Source: Mrakia gelida (Eukaryota; Basidiomycota; Tremellomycetes; Cystofilobasidiales; Mrakiaceae). From it: a DNA stretch of 64,000 nucleotides. Where the stretch lies: NCBI GenBank assembly GCA_024345305.1, contig BRON01000006.1, forward strand, positions 310,001 through 374,000. The letters are read 5' to 3'. Position 1 is the first letter of the stretch. Each line of letters opens with the position of its first letter. Below the pieces are notes generated by a model. The model was not told the DNA's origin. It did not search any database and worked only from the letters and a program-made list of their open reading frames with translations. Of the stretch, positions 48,101 to 58,631 are shown one piece after another. The position numbers were made by a program, and so were the translations under genes.

Positions 48101-49488
48101 TGGTCCGGCGACGATGCGAGCTTGGTTGGACTGCCGAGGGGACGAGAGGTTCGAAGGGAGGAGACTGGACGAGCTGGGTTCCGAGGAGGTGGGAGTGGAG
48201 AGAGGGGGGCTGGGGAGGTAGGTTCCAGAGGTCGTCCGTTGGTGGCCGCCGAAGGGAAGGAGGTGGAAAGGTTGAGGTCGAGCTCTGGACTCCTCGGCTG
48301 TTGATCGTCGACGTCCGCTCCCCAAAGGCTTCGACCTGACGCTGCTGCTGCTCCTCCTCCGTTCGTCACTCTCCTCGATACCATCGCCGGCGAAGCCTGC
48401 GAGTAGGTCGACTGAGGACTCATCAGAGCAGCAGCAGCAGCTTCCTCGTACCTCCTCCCTCTGGCCTCCCAGCTCTCCTCGGGCGTGTCGGCGAAGAAGT
48501 CGTGTTTCGGCGGTGCTGGAGGAGCTGGTGCTGGTGGTACGAACTCGGTGGTGAGAGGAGGGAGTTTGGACCTCATCGAGTCCTGCTGGGAGGATGTACG
48601 AGCGAGGGGAGCTGCTGAGATGAGGGACCCTGAGGGAGTTCGACCATGAATGGCGGCTTTGGAGGGAGAGGAGGGAGTTGAAGCGGAGGAGGAAGGGAGT
48701 CGAGGACCTGAGGGATGTTGGAGATGATGATGAGGGGAGGTGTCTCTTGAGTGAACCGACGTAGCTGGTGTGGTGGTTCCTCCTGGAGATGAAGACCTGA
48801 GGTTTGAGAGGAGGGGAGGTGCGAGGGAGGAGCTCGAGCTCGCTCTCCCTCCTCCTCCCCCGACCGGCAGAACAAAGTCCTCCTCCCCTTCCTGATCGCT
48901 TGCTAGATCTTCTACCTCCTCGTCCTTGAACGAAGAGAAGCCTGATCCTCCTGAAACGTCTGAGGACAAGGACGTGGACGATCCTCCTGAGCGCGTCATG
49001 GTCTTGGGAGAGAGCAGCTGGGAGGGAGGAGGGAGAAGAGCAGGAGCTCCTGGGAGAGCTCCCGTTCTGGGGAGAGGAGGAGGAGGACCTGAGAAGAGTG
49101 GGCGGGTTGGAGGTGGTGGTGGAGGGTATTTGGGTTGATTTGGTTGTTGTCTAAGGGATGAAGGGAACTGGGGAGGTTGAGGGAATCCATGGGCCACGGT
49201 CGGGGAGAGGAATTGGTTGCGCGAGGGGGAAGAGGTCGAGGAAGGAGAAGAAGAGGTCGAATTAGGTCCTAGAGGGAACGAGGAGGGCGGTGCTGGTTGA
49301 GGGGAGTACGCTCGATTGGTTGGATCCTGGTAGAAGAAGTTGGGAGGTCCTTGGGAAGATTGACGAGGTTGAAGAGGGGAGGTTGGGGAGGAGGAAGGGG
49401 AGGTCGTCGAGGAAGGAGAAACCAGAGAAGACACAGCTCGACCGTCGCTGCTCTTGCTCCGTCGACGAAGTAGATTCGGTTTGCCCAT
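45102..49488 (-). CDS. Large Pro/Ser-rich conserved fungal protein with a split ordered core
   Basis: Start at 49488 (MGKPNLLRRRSKSSDG), directly after a spliced 5' UTR intron. The first 600 residues are disordered and Pro/Ser-rich. An ordered part follows: DIPTISTLLSTPRVLRGILQ, ELPIQSVLSLWEAGSKKERR (F-box-like helices), EFRVWGLGWAGYMRGG. After the intron near 47480-47550 comes NAILPPHLVLASSVVTLLLR, then a second disordered linker. The C-terminal domain includes FRFNRAPVLRIVVPLPANVA, LDASGLLSKMRFGDLVENL, YHAVLPLPYIIFLDLLP, GTTVILESDGTKEG and GSVWLKYVG. The bipartite pattern of an early VLRGLL/F-box-like motif and a late APVLR.FVP domain is, as I recall, typical of a conserved basidiomycete protein family without a firm function. 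The last intron gives the ending GPREHAFA. Confidence 0.65.
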
Positions 49489-49490
49489 GT

Positions 49491-49555
49491 CTACAAGGAG
49501 GGAGCGAAGGTTAGTACAAGCTCTTAGAGAAGCAGAGAGGAGGGTGAGAGCTGAC
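49491..49555 (-). other. 5' UTR intron
   Basis: A GTCAG donor, a perfect TACTAAC branch site and a TTGTAG acceptor two bases before the ATG at 49488, in a 65-nt intron. Confidence 0.5.
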
Positions 49556-50265
49556 CTAGAGGTTTGAGCGGCGAATCCTCTTCCTCGAGAGAAGGAAGGG
49601 TGTTGTCGTTGGAAGCTCGAGCTCAAGAAAGAGAGAGCTCTAAACCAGACACGAAAAGACAAGTCAGCCTTCCGTATACCCCACCAGACGCCCTCGTATG
49701 CTCTGAAGGCGCGAGGAAGAGCCAGAACACTCACAGCAACTAAACGGACGAAGGAAGAGGGAGAGAGAGCAAGAAGGGGTTGGCCGCGACCTCAGGAATC
49801 CCTCCCTCCCTCCCCTTCTCCCTTTCCTCCTCGTCCCCGTGCCCGCTCGTTCGCCAAACCAAGTTCGTAACCTCATCGTCACTTTCGAATCTCGACTCTG
49901 TATATCTTCCAAAGAGGACTACCAGAGAAGGAGCTAGCTGCTAGCATTCTTCTACCGCGGAAAAAAAAGGAGAGGATCGAAGCGCGTCATGTCGCTACTG
50001 TACTCTTGGAGGAAGAGGACGCGTCGGCAGGTCTCCAATAGTGTCTCTGCTCTGAACTTTAAGGGTACTGGTAGAGTACTGGACTACTGTCGCTGCAAAG
50101 TAGCTCTTTCCACTCGCTGAAACGTTCTCCGACGAGTTCGACACTCGGTCGAGGTGTTTCGTTCGTTCGTTCGCGTCGCCTCGTCCTCGGTTCCTCGCCT
50201 CTTCAGCTGTCTCTCGTCACTCCTAGCGCGTCTCCAGCAGCAACTCAATCCCATCTATCCTCCAA
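49556..50265. other. Intergenic, promoter of the large fungal protein and 3' flank of the TPR gene
   Basis: 710 bp. An open frame upstream of 49488 extends to 49734 but is interrupted by the spliced leader. Repeated GTACTGG/AGTACTGG words lie near 50000-50090. No gene seen. Confidence 0.4.
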
Positions 50266-51710
50266 CTAAGCCGACGAAGACCCCGTTCCCGAAGACGAAG
50301 ACGAAGGCTCCTCCGTAGCCTGAGCAGCGAGGATCTTCGCTCCCAACTGTTCGAACGCAACGAAGACACGACAAGGGCCAGGGGTCAGTCAGTCAGTACG
50401 TCCTCTTTTCCCTCCCACCCCAGCCCTCTCTCTCCTTCAATCCCCAGAGCCTCCACTCCACCCCAGACAACCCTCACTCGAACCGAACAAAGAAGAGACA
50501 TCGTTGAACTCACACTCCGAACATTCTGATCAGCCCTCTCGACCCCAAGTCCCCTCGCGCGCTCGTACATGCTGAGGGATTCCTGGAGTTGGCCTCGAGC
50601 TTCGAGGACGGCGGCGAGGTTGAAGGAGATTTCGGGGTCGAGGGGGTTGAGGGAGAGGGCGGCTCTGAGGAGGGGGTTGTTGAAGAGGAGGCGACGTGAG
50701 GGAGGGAGGGAGGGTGAGGATTGAAAAAAGAATGAAAGGGAGGCGATGGAGCGAGATGATCAAAGAGGCGAGAAGAGGGTGGTTTGAACGAAGATTGAGT
50801 GCGACGAAAGAGGTGAGAGAAGGAAGGAGGTAGGAGGGAAAAGCGAAGGTGAGCTCGACGAAACCCGACAGAACGAACGACGAGGGGTGCGTGAACGGAA
50901 AGTCAACGAACCTGAGGTGCTTTTCAGCGAAGTCGCCTTTAGGAGGTGTGGAGAGGATGTAGGCTGAGGCGAGGTCTGTATAAAGGCCCAACCCAAAGGT
51001 CAGTTGGAGAGAACGGGAGGGAGGGGGGAGGAGGGAACGGTGCGAGCTCGCTGACTGAGCTCGACGAAGGAGGCCAGACGTACTGGTATGAGCATCAGCG
51101 TTATCAGGCTCGTAAGCTATCGACTCGAGCCACGAGGAGATGGCTGCTTCGTGGTCCTCTGAAACGAAGCGAAGCGAAGCGCAAAGGGCGAGAGGAGGGA
51201 AGCAAGAGGTCAGCTCGAGCTCTCCCTTCTTTTGACTGAGAGGTTGGACTCTACTCACTCAAGCAGTACTCTACGACCCCCTTGTTGAAGAGGACTGTTC
51301 CGTTCCTTTCGATCTTGAGAGCTTCCTCGTAGCATCGTTTGGCTTCCTTGTAGTCGCCATCCTCTACGGCTTGAGTTCCCTGTTCGACGAGGAAGGTGTG
51401 TTCGGGGGAAGGGTCCGTTGTAGAGGGTGGGAACAGGCCGGAATTGGCGGCTGGAACAAGAGAAGAAGGGTCAAGTCAGAGAATGAAGAGCGTGGAGAAG
51501 ATGACGGAGGAAAGACGAACCTGTAGCAAAAAGGGGAGGGGAAGGGGAGGAGAAGGAACGAGAAGGGAGGGAGGAGGAGGAGGAGGAGGGGAAGCTCGAG
51601 CTGATGATGAAGGAGGAGGACGAGCGAGGGAGAGCAGCAGCGAGGAGGGATCGAGGAGAAGGTCGAACGAGGCAAGATCGAAGGAGGGTGGAAAGGATTC
51701 GAGAAGACAT
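50266..51710 (-). CDS. Mitochondrial TPR-repeat protein
   Basis: The N-terminus MSSRILSTLLRSCLVRPSPR, followed by Ser/Arg-rich sequence, is a clear mitochondrial presequence. Spliced exons carry three to four TPR units: EHTFLVEQGTQAVEDGDYKE plus AKRCYEEALKIERNGTVLF, NKGVVEYCL, EDHEAAISSWLESIAYEPDN, DLASAYIL...GDFAEKHLR, and AALSLNPLDPEISFNLAAVL with RGQLQESLSMYERARGLG. It ends LGAKILAAQATEEPSSSSG and a short Ser tail. TPR proteins act as adaptors in import, assembly or translation; no more specific role can be read. Divergent from TIM23 with only 189 bp between start codons, so the two mitochondrial genes probably share a promoter. TAG at 50266-50268. Confidence 0.75.
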
Positions 51711-51899
51711 CTTGGAGAAGAGAAAGTCTTGCTTTTTTGAAGATGGGAGGTTGTAGCAGAGGCGAGGTTCGATCCGATTCCGTGAACTGACGAGGCCTCA
51801 CCCACTTTTCAACCCGACCTCGCCTCTCCTCCCATCCTTGACCTTCAACTACATTTCAGCCCCACCCTCCGTCTTCCCCCTTCACCCCTCCCTCCTACG
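51711..51899. promoter_or_regulatory. Bidirectional promoter of TPR protein and TIM23
   Basis: 189 bp between divergent ATGs at 51710 (minus) and 51900 (plus). Pyrimidine-rich on the TIM23 side; no TATA box seen. Both products are mitochondrial, so shared control is plausible. Confidence 0.5.
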
Positions 51900-53386
51900 A
51901 TGTCCTTCACCTCCTTCCTCTCTGATCGCTCAAGTTCCAAACTCCCTCCACCTCAACCGGACAACCCTTCGACCTTCCTCCAAACAGCTTCCTTCTCCAC
52001 CCCTTCCTCCTCTTCTTCCTCCTCTTCCTCCTCCTCCAAGCCAGCACCATCGGAACCCGTCTCCTCCTTCTCTGCTGAATCCCTCTTTGGAGGAGCGTCT
52101 ACGTACGATCCTGCTCAGCTGCATCCGATGGCGGGTCTCGGGTCAGGCAAGCAGTTGGAGTACTTGACCCTCGAGGACGACAAGACGAATTTGGAGGGAG
52201 GAGCTATGATGGGCAACAGAGGGTTCATGGATGATGTGCAGACAGGGACGGGTACAGCTTATGTTACTGGTGAGTCCGACTCTATACACCCTGTCCCCTT
52301 CAGGGCTTCAGAAGGAGACAGGCGAAGGGGAGGGCAAGGACGTCGACGCGAAAAAAAGGGAGGACTCGAGCTGACCTCTTTTGTTCCTTCCCTTCCCTTT
52401 ATCCTTCCTTCCTTCTTTCGTTCGTCAGGCCTCGGACTTGGAGGAGTCATGGGATCGTGGAAGGCTCTTCGGGATCCTACCAAGATGAGCGGAAAGCTGA
52501 GGTGGAACGCCGTTCTCAACAACTCGGGAGCCAGAGGAACCTACCTCGCCAACTCGGCTGGAACGCTGGGTCAGTTCCCGATTCCTCTCTCTCTTCTCTC
52601 CCTTTTTCGGTTGTTTGGACTGGTTGAAGGAAGATCTGAGGAGCTCTGGCGAGAGAGGTCGTATGGGATCTGGAGGTATAGAGCCCCCAAGGGAGGGAGG
52701 GAGGCGAGCGAGCTCGAGTTCTTCGATTTCCGAATCGTTCGAGCTCGCACGACCACCTCTTCCTTTCCCTTTCATCTCCATTTTCTGCTCCCTCTTCTCG
52801 CTCGTACACCATCACCCTCCACTCTCTCACCCGCCTAATCGCATACCTCATCATCACCATCCCACACCGATTCCACCTCCTCGCGAGCTCAACCACGAAG
52901 CTGACCTTCCTCCTTCTCCCTTCGCTTCCCTTCCATCAGCCATCTTCTACAACTCCTTCAACAACATCATCCCCATGGTCCGACCTGATGGTCTTCAGGA
53001 CGTATGGACTTCCATGGGAGCTGCTGCTCTTTCGGGTTTGCTGTGGAACATCAGCAGTGAGTCTTCGTTCTTCCTTCCTGGTTCGAACCTCGAGTGAGCT
53101 TCGCGCTTCGCGCAAGGTCGAGGCTGAGGCAGCTCGCCGTCGGATGGGCTGAGACCGAGAGAGCTCGTGCCATCTCCGCTCGAGCTCATCTCCCTCAGCT
53201 GCTCAAAAAATCTCGCGAAGATACCCAGTCGAGAGCGAAGCACGAACGAGCACGCGAGCTGACCCTCCCTCCCTCCTCCTTCCCTCCCTCCTCACCTACC
53301 CAGGCACCCCCCGAGTAATGCTCGTCGGAGCTACAACCATGGCCGGTGGAGCCGCAGGATGGAACTACGTCAAGACGCTGCTCTAA
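51900..53386 (+). CDS. TIM23: Mitochondrial inner-membrane translocase subunit TIM23
   Basis: Four exons, the first 51900-52269. The N-terminal half is an intermembrane-space receptor-like region with a poly-Ser stretch ([17 protein letters not shown]), SLFGGASTYDPAQLHPMAGL and KQLEYLTLEDDKTNLEGGAM. The Tim17/22/23 membrane domain follows: LGLGGVMGSWKALRDP, SGKLRWNAVLNNSGARGTYL, ANSAGTLAIFYNSFNNIIPM, DVWTSMGAAALSGLLWNIS and VMLVGATTMAGGAAGWNYVK. The glycine-rich helices and the SGKLR.N..LN...RG pattern are diagnostic of Tim23. Tim23 forms the presequence translocase core with Tim17, moving proteins into the matrix and inner membrane. TAA at 53384. No oddities. Confidence 0.92.
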
Positions 53387-54030
53387 ATTAAACGGAGCCC
53401 AAAGTCGTCCCAACTCCAGACCCATCTCGCTCTCCCAACCACCCCCTCCCATCCCCTCGTTCGCACCCTCCAAAACTCACCACCACCCACCCACCACCTT
53501 CCCCTCCCCTGTTCACTCAACTCACGACCCCGTCCCCGCCGACCCCGACCCCGACTCACGTCAAACGAACAACCCCAAGCACCTCACCACTCCTCTCTCG
53601 TAACCTCTCTCTTTGCATTTCTCCTCTCGCCTCGTCGTTCTCGTTCTCGTTCTCGTTCAGTCGTTACGTTCCGCTTCACGTATCTCTAGACTTTGTGCTT
53701 TCTTCACTTCCTTCTTCTTTTGGCGCGTGTTTGGGTGGGAGTAGATTGTTTTGGCGTTTGTTTTTGGGGAGGGAGGACGAGGGAGGGAGGCGAGGAGAGC
53801 GAGGGAGGTTGCAGATATCTAGGACTGAAGTTGCTGTACTGTTCGGTGCTGAGGAAAGATGGGTGGAGAGGGAGGGAGAGAAGTTGCGAGTGGGAGATAG
53901 TGGGGAAGAAGAAGAAGAAGCGTGGTTGGGACGGGGGGTGGCGAAGAGATGGGCGAAGAGAGAGAGTGAGGGAGTGGGGAGAGAGGGAAGGACGCGTCGC
54001 GGCAGGAAAAAAAGCGAGCTGGACGAGGCT
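53387..54030. other. TIM23 3' flank
   Basis: CCAACC- and CCCCGACC-rich sequence to about 53580, then a GA/GT-rich stretch. No gene recognised on the plus strand. Confidence 0.4.
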
Positions 54031-54480
54031 TTGGGCGGGAGGTGTGACCTGAGCTGAGTTTCTGGAGAGGGGGGAAGAAGGAGGGATGATTTAGAAGTGT
54101 TTGGGAGGGTTGGCTGAGATCCGAATTGAAAGGGATTGGAGCCTGGAGCGAGATGGGACGCGTGGAGAAAGAGAGCGAGTTTGGGAGCGGGATGGACGTG
54201 TGACTTGGGCTGAGGTCGGACTGGAAGGAGGGGAAGAGGGCGATGATTTGAGGTGGTCGAGTGGGATGGGTGAGATCGGAATGGGAGGAGTAAAGTGGGA
54301 CGCGGGACGCGTCAAGGGAGAAAGCCAACGCGTTTGAGTTTGGCGGAAGGTGTGCCCTGGGCTGAGGTTGGACCGGAAGGAGAGGGAGAGAGAGAAGATT
54401 TTGAGGTGTTTGGTAGAGATGGGCGAGATCCCAATTGAGGGAGATGGTAGATGGGACGCGTCGAGCTGGAGGGAGCGAAG
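54031..54480. repeat. Three diverged tandem repeats of about 150 bp
   Basis: Landmark words recur in order. GGTGTGACCTGAGCTGAG-like sequence is at about 54041, 54197 and 54349. GATGATTTGAGGTG-like is at about 54086, 54242 and 54391. GAGATCCGAATTG-like is at 54116, 54272 and 54425. Each unit ends with a GGGACGCG(T) word. Spacings are about 156 and 153 bp. On the minus strand one frame (53819-54493) stays open through all three units and gives a 50-residue repeat, for example HSDLTHPTRPPQIIALFP and NSDLSQPSQTLLNHPSFFPP. Confidence 0.6.
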
Positions 54481-54885
54481 TCGTTTCGCTCACAAGGATC
54501 GCTGTTTTCTCGCCCTTCTCAGGTAGAGCGAGGTTTCACCGCTGCAGAGGAGATATCCGTCTAGAGCCTGGCGCTCATTTCTGGTGTTTGCGTGGATCCG
54601 ACGGAGCTAGCAGAGAATCGGCAGAGGAACGAGCACGACGACGCGTCCCGCCCTTCCCCTCTCGGAAGTCCTCGCCCTCATTTTTCCCTTTCATCTCGAG
54701 AGAAAGTACCGAAGCATTCCCCGTCGATTTGGCCCCCAAACCTCCTCAGAACGTTCAACAAGGTCGTCCTCACAGCTTGTCTCGAGAGTCAAGAAACTTC
54801 ACTGCGGCTTTTCTTGAGACGACGGGTGTACAAACCTGCTCTCAACTCCTCCCCGTCCCCGAAAGTTCTTTCTCCAGCTCCCACG

Positions 54886-55700
54886 ATGGAAGGGTTAGAT
54901 CGGTCCTTGGGCGGAGTTGATTCGGATAAAAGGAAGGTTCTTTTCGAGAACCGAACGAAGGAGGAGAGAGAGCTCAAAACGACGACGAAGAAGTCGCGCA
55001 AACACGTCGTTCGCGAGACACGTCCTTCTTGCGTCTTCTTCCCCTCACGCCTGTATGGGACTCAAGGTTGAGCGCTAGCGCGGTTGTTGTTCCGTCGCAT
55101 GAGGAGAGAGGGGAGAGACACGTTTCAGAACTCCGACTGCTTCTTGACAGGCAGAGGAGAAATCAAGCAGAGGCCGCAGCGGGAGGAGAAAAGGAAGAGA
55201 GAGGGGGGGCAGAACAGAGGAGAGGGGAGCCTGAGCCGAAAGCTCTTTTGAGCCCCAACGTCCACCACAGCTGCTGCTTCCCTTCGCAGACCTTTGAGCT
55301 CTTCGACTCTCAAGCAGCTGCTTCTCTCAACCTCCTTCGGATCGAGAACGAGAGCTCGCCTGCCGACTTCGGGTGAGTCCTCCCACCCCACGGCTTGGTT
55401 CTCGTCTCTCGCTCGAACTCTTTCCCTTCTCCACGCTGTTCATTCTGCTTTCAACCGAGAAACCTGACGCAGACCTTCCCTTCCCTCCCACCCTCTTGTT
55501 TCACTCGTGTCTCTCTACTTGTCCATTCGGAAGGTTTCGGAGAATTTCTTCTCTATCGATCGTCTCGATCCCGCTTCCTGCCCTTCGTCAAAGGGAGACA
55601 AGGGAAGCATTTGATTCCTGGACTCGCTGAGACCCTCAAGAGCTGGTCATCAAAGCGTAAGTTTCCTGGGGCAGGGATCCCATCCTAAAGGCTAAAATTC
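54886..55700 (+). CDS. Unrecognised spliced gene (tentative)
   Basis: Coding-like blocks with splice signals: MEGLDRSLGGVDSDKRKVLF from 54886, SELRLLLDRQRRNQAEAAAG near 55130, TFELFDSQAAASLNLLRIEN to a GTGAGT donor near 55373, and EFLLYRSSRSRFLPFVKGRQ plus HLIPGLAETLKSWSS ending near 55655 at a GTAAGT donor or a stop at 55688. The joins between blocks were not resolved and no family is recognised. It lies between the repeat array and the velvet gene. Confidence 0.3.
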
Positions 55701-55759
55701 CGAGGGGTGTACAGCGTGAGGCAGTTTTCTTCTTCCCGTTCCCTCTCAACTCCCAACCT

Positions 55760-55783
55760 CCCCCCCCCCCCCCCCCCCCCCCC
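55760..55783 (+). repeat. Poly-C homopolymer of 24 nt
   Basis: An uninterrupted C run inside a longer pyrimidine stretch, 530 bp upstream of the velvet start. Prone to length change and to i-motif or G-quadruplex folding. Confidence 0.9.
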
Positions 55784-56312
55784 AAACTCATCCCCCCTTC
55801 CCCTCCGCTTCCCTCGGTTCCTGGATATCGTTATCTCCCTCGAAAAGATCATCCCAGCCCCGGTCCTAGGTTCAGAAACTACCCCCCTCGATTGATTTAC
55901 TACGTCGCCGTCGGATTTCATTCAAACCGGAACATTCTTTTGCCCTTCCCTCCCCCCTTCGCTCTTCCCTTCTTTCCTCCCTTCCCTTCGGTCAACAATC
56001 CCCCTTCCCTCCTCTCGATCTCTCCTCGAACCCCTCCCCTCTCCCTTACCGAGACAACTCTTCGAAAACTCTTCCTTACCCTCAAACCTTCACCCACCTC
56101 AACTTCTTCGACTTCGAAAGGAACCCATCCAAAACACCCGACTCGACTCAGCCCTCGCCTCTCCCTCCCTCCACCACTCCTCGCTCCCTCGGCACCTCCC
56201 TCCCCCTCCCTTCCCTCCAAAACTCGCTCGACCAGCACCTCTTTCGAACCCTCAAACCCTACTCTCTCTACCTTACCCCTCCTCTCTTTAATCCCCCTCT
56301 CAAATCGAACGA

Positions 56313-57825
56313 ATGTCCAGAGATCCATTCAGCCCTTTCTCACCTTCCGCGGCGACTACATCATCCTCTCGCCAACCTCATCCTCGCTCGGAGAACCCAG
56401 AGGCTCTTCCTCCGTCGGTAGGAGGCTCCTCGATGGACGTAGAAGGAGGAGGAGCAGTTGTTGCGGACCAGGAGGCGAGGGAAGATAGCGCGAACGGGAG
56501 TGGAAGTGGAGGCGGTTCTGGTTCGGGAGGGCGGCGGTCTGAGGCTGAAGGAGAGAGGAGGAGTGGTGGGAGTGCAGATAGTGGTAGAAGTTTGGAAGCT
56601 ATGGAGGTGGAAGCGAACGCTGGAGGTAGCGTTGGGTCGAGTGGAACGAGGTCGAGTGCGAGTTCGGTTGATAAGTGAGTCTCGTCTCCCCCTCCTCCTC
56701 CACGCGACTTTGGCTCTGTCTCGGCTCAACTTGAGCTGTAAGAGGGTCTATTTCATCGATCATTACCTCGCTCGAACTTTGCTGACTCGGCTCTCGTTCT
56801 TTTCGATCCTTCTCCTCCTTCAGACGGTACACTCTCTCGGTCGTTCAGCAACCTCTTCGCTCGGCTGAGTTCGGATCCAACGTTCTCTCGCGGTTGCCTC
56901 TGAATCCTCCTCTTATCGTCAAATTGGAGGTCCATGATACCGAGGGGAACGAGGTCAACGTGTTAGTACAGTCTCTCGACTCTCTGTCGAGCTCATTTGT
57001 CTAAGCTGACCCTCCCTCCCTCCCGCTCTCGCTTTCCTTCCAACTCGACTCCTCCGCTACCTTCCGATCCGCCTTCCGATCGCTTTCCTTCCCAACGCTC
57101 GCCTCCTACCGATCGAACCCCCTAACAGCGAGCCGTCTCTACCCTTCCTCTTCTCCCACCTCTCCCTCCTCCCTGCAGCGACCTCCAACGACGCGACGCC
57201 AGTCGACCTTCTCGTCGACCCAGCAACCGGAACTCCAGCTCGGATGCTCTACGGCACCCTCGTATCCTCGCCTCATCAGCTCACCCTTTCAGCGCCTACT
57301 CGAGGTACCTACTTTGTCTTCCCCGACGTCAGCGTCCGAGTTCGAGGACGGTATCGATTGGGAGTTGGACTCATGAGGATCGCTGGGTGAGTCGCGTCTC
57401 TTCCCTTTCTCTTTTCTAAATTATTCCCGAGATCTACCGTTGCGATGCTCCTCAGTGCCTCATGTGTGTGAGAGTACGAGACTTCTTCTTCTCGCACCTC
57501 GCGACTTCGAGGACAGGCAGGCGAACCGAATCAGTTGAGCTGACTCTGCTTCTCCCTTTTTCTTCCTCTTCGAGGAGCAGACCTCCTGGGGATCCCAACA
57601 ACCCACCGGATCACCAGACTCTCGCTTCAATTACCACGGACGAGTTCGAGATCACCTCGATCAACGAGTACACCGCTCCGGGTTCGTTTTCGTCTCGCTT
57701 CTGTCGACGCGTCTATGAACAAACGAAGACTGATTGCGGCTTCGTCTTCTTTCTTTTCAGGAGTTACCGCTTTGACCAGCCGGCTGTCCGATCAAGGAGT
57801 TCAGATGTTCCTTCCTCGGTCCTAG
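56313..57825 (+). CDS. Velvet-domain transcriptional regulator
   Basis: The N-terminal 120 residues are disordered (MSRDPFSPFSPSAATTSSSR). The velvet domain is spread over five exons: RYTLSVVQQPLRSAEFGSNV, LSRLPLNPPLIVKLEVHD, EPSLPFLFSHLSLLPAA, TPARMLYGTLVSSPHQLTL, TYFVFPDVSVRVRGRYRLGV, then SITTDEFEITSINEYTAPGV and ALTSRLSDQGVQMFLPRS. The QQP..A..G, PP.I..L, LVSS..L, FVFPD.SVR..G.YRL and SDQG blocks are diagnostic. Velvet proteins (VeA, VelB, VosA) are fungal DNA-binding regulators of development, sporulation and secondary metabolism, with an NF-kappaB-like fold. Which subfamily this is cannot be told by eye. One intron has a GTTCGT donor. A spliced 3' UTR is likely (GTACGT after the stop, with CTGACGCGTC). 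TAG at 57823. Confidence 0.85.
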
Positions 57826-58631
57826 CTATCTCGGTACGTCCTCGAGAAATGCGTCGAGCGAGTCTTCATGAACTGACGCGTCGTCTTTCCACTTCAAAGT
57901 CCTCGGCTTCTCGTCCCTTCTCTTCCCCGCTGTGCTTGACCTTCGCTTGCAACCCTCGTATTGTGTTTCTCTTAGTAGTCTCCAAGTCTCATCCCCGCTG
58001 TATTCAGTGAAGCGATCTCTTCCAGTTCGTTTCACTCGCACCCCCTTCGTTTTCGCTCTTCTCGTTCGCTTGCTGTTCCGTACATGCTCTCTTCAGCCCG
58101 CTCGCAGATCTCTTTAGTTTTAATCTTGTTCTTCGCTCGCTTTCGTCCTCGTTGTGCCCTTACAGAAACTTCCGTCGCCCTTCTCCTCGCTCCTTGTTGG
58201 TCTCGCTTCGTCTTTGCTCCGTCTCTAGCCTTTTTAGCGCTTCGTTTTTGCTCCCTCGCTTTATCTCTTAGTTACTCTACGTACTTCCATATCTAGTATC
58301 TTTATCAGCCTGGCTTTATCGTCGCTGTGGCAGGATTGAGCCAGGAAAATCACGATGAGCTCAGTTTCGGTCAGAGCCGGAGAAAGGGATCGAGAGACAG
58401 CGGGGGAGGGCAGCTTTTGACCTCAACTACAGCCCCCTCGTTCCTTCTCGACCTTCCAAAGCAGGCATACCCTTCTCCTCACGCTCTCAACGACCCTTGG
58501 TGAGCGTTCGTTGATCAGTAGATGCAGTCGTACACCTTCCATAGACAACCAAACTGACCGCGAGCTCGTTCTCCTCCTCCTCCCCTGCTCCTTCGCCCTC
58601 CGCCCCATCGGTTCCTTCCCTTCGAGCAGTG
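57826..58631 (+). other. Intergenic: velvet 3' UTR and MFS promoter
   Basis: 806 bp. The first 75 nt look like a 3' UTR intron (GTACGT ... CTGACGCGTCG ... CAAAG). The rest is T/C-rich with no coding exon. Confidence 0.4.
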
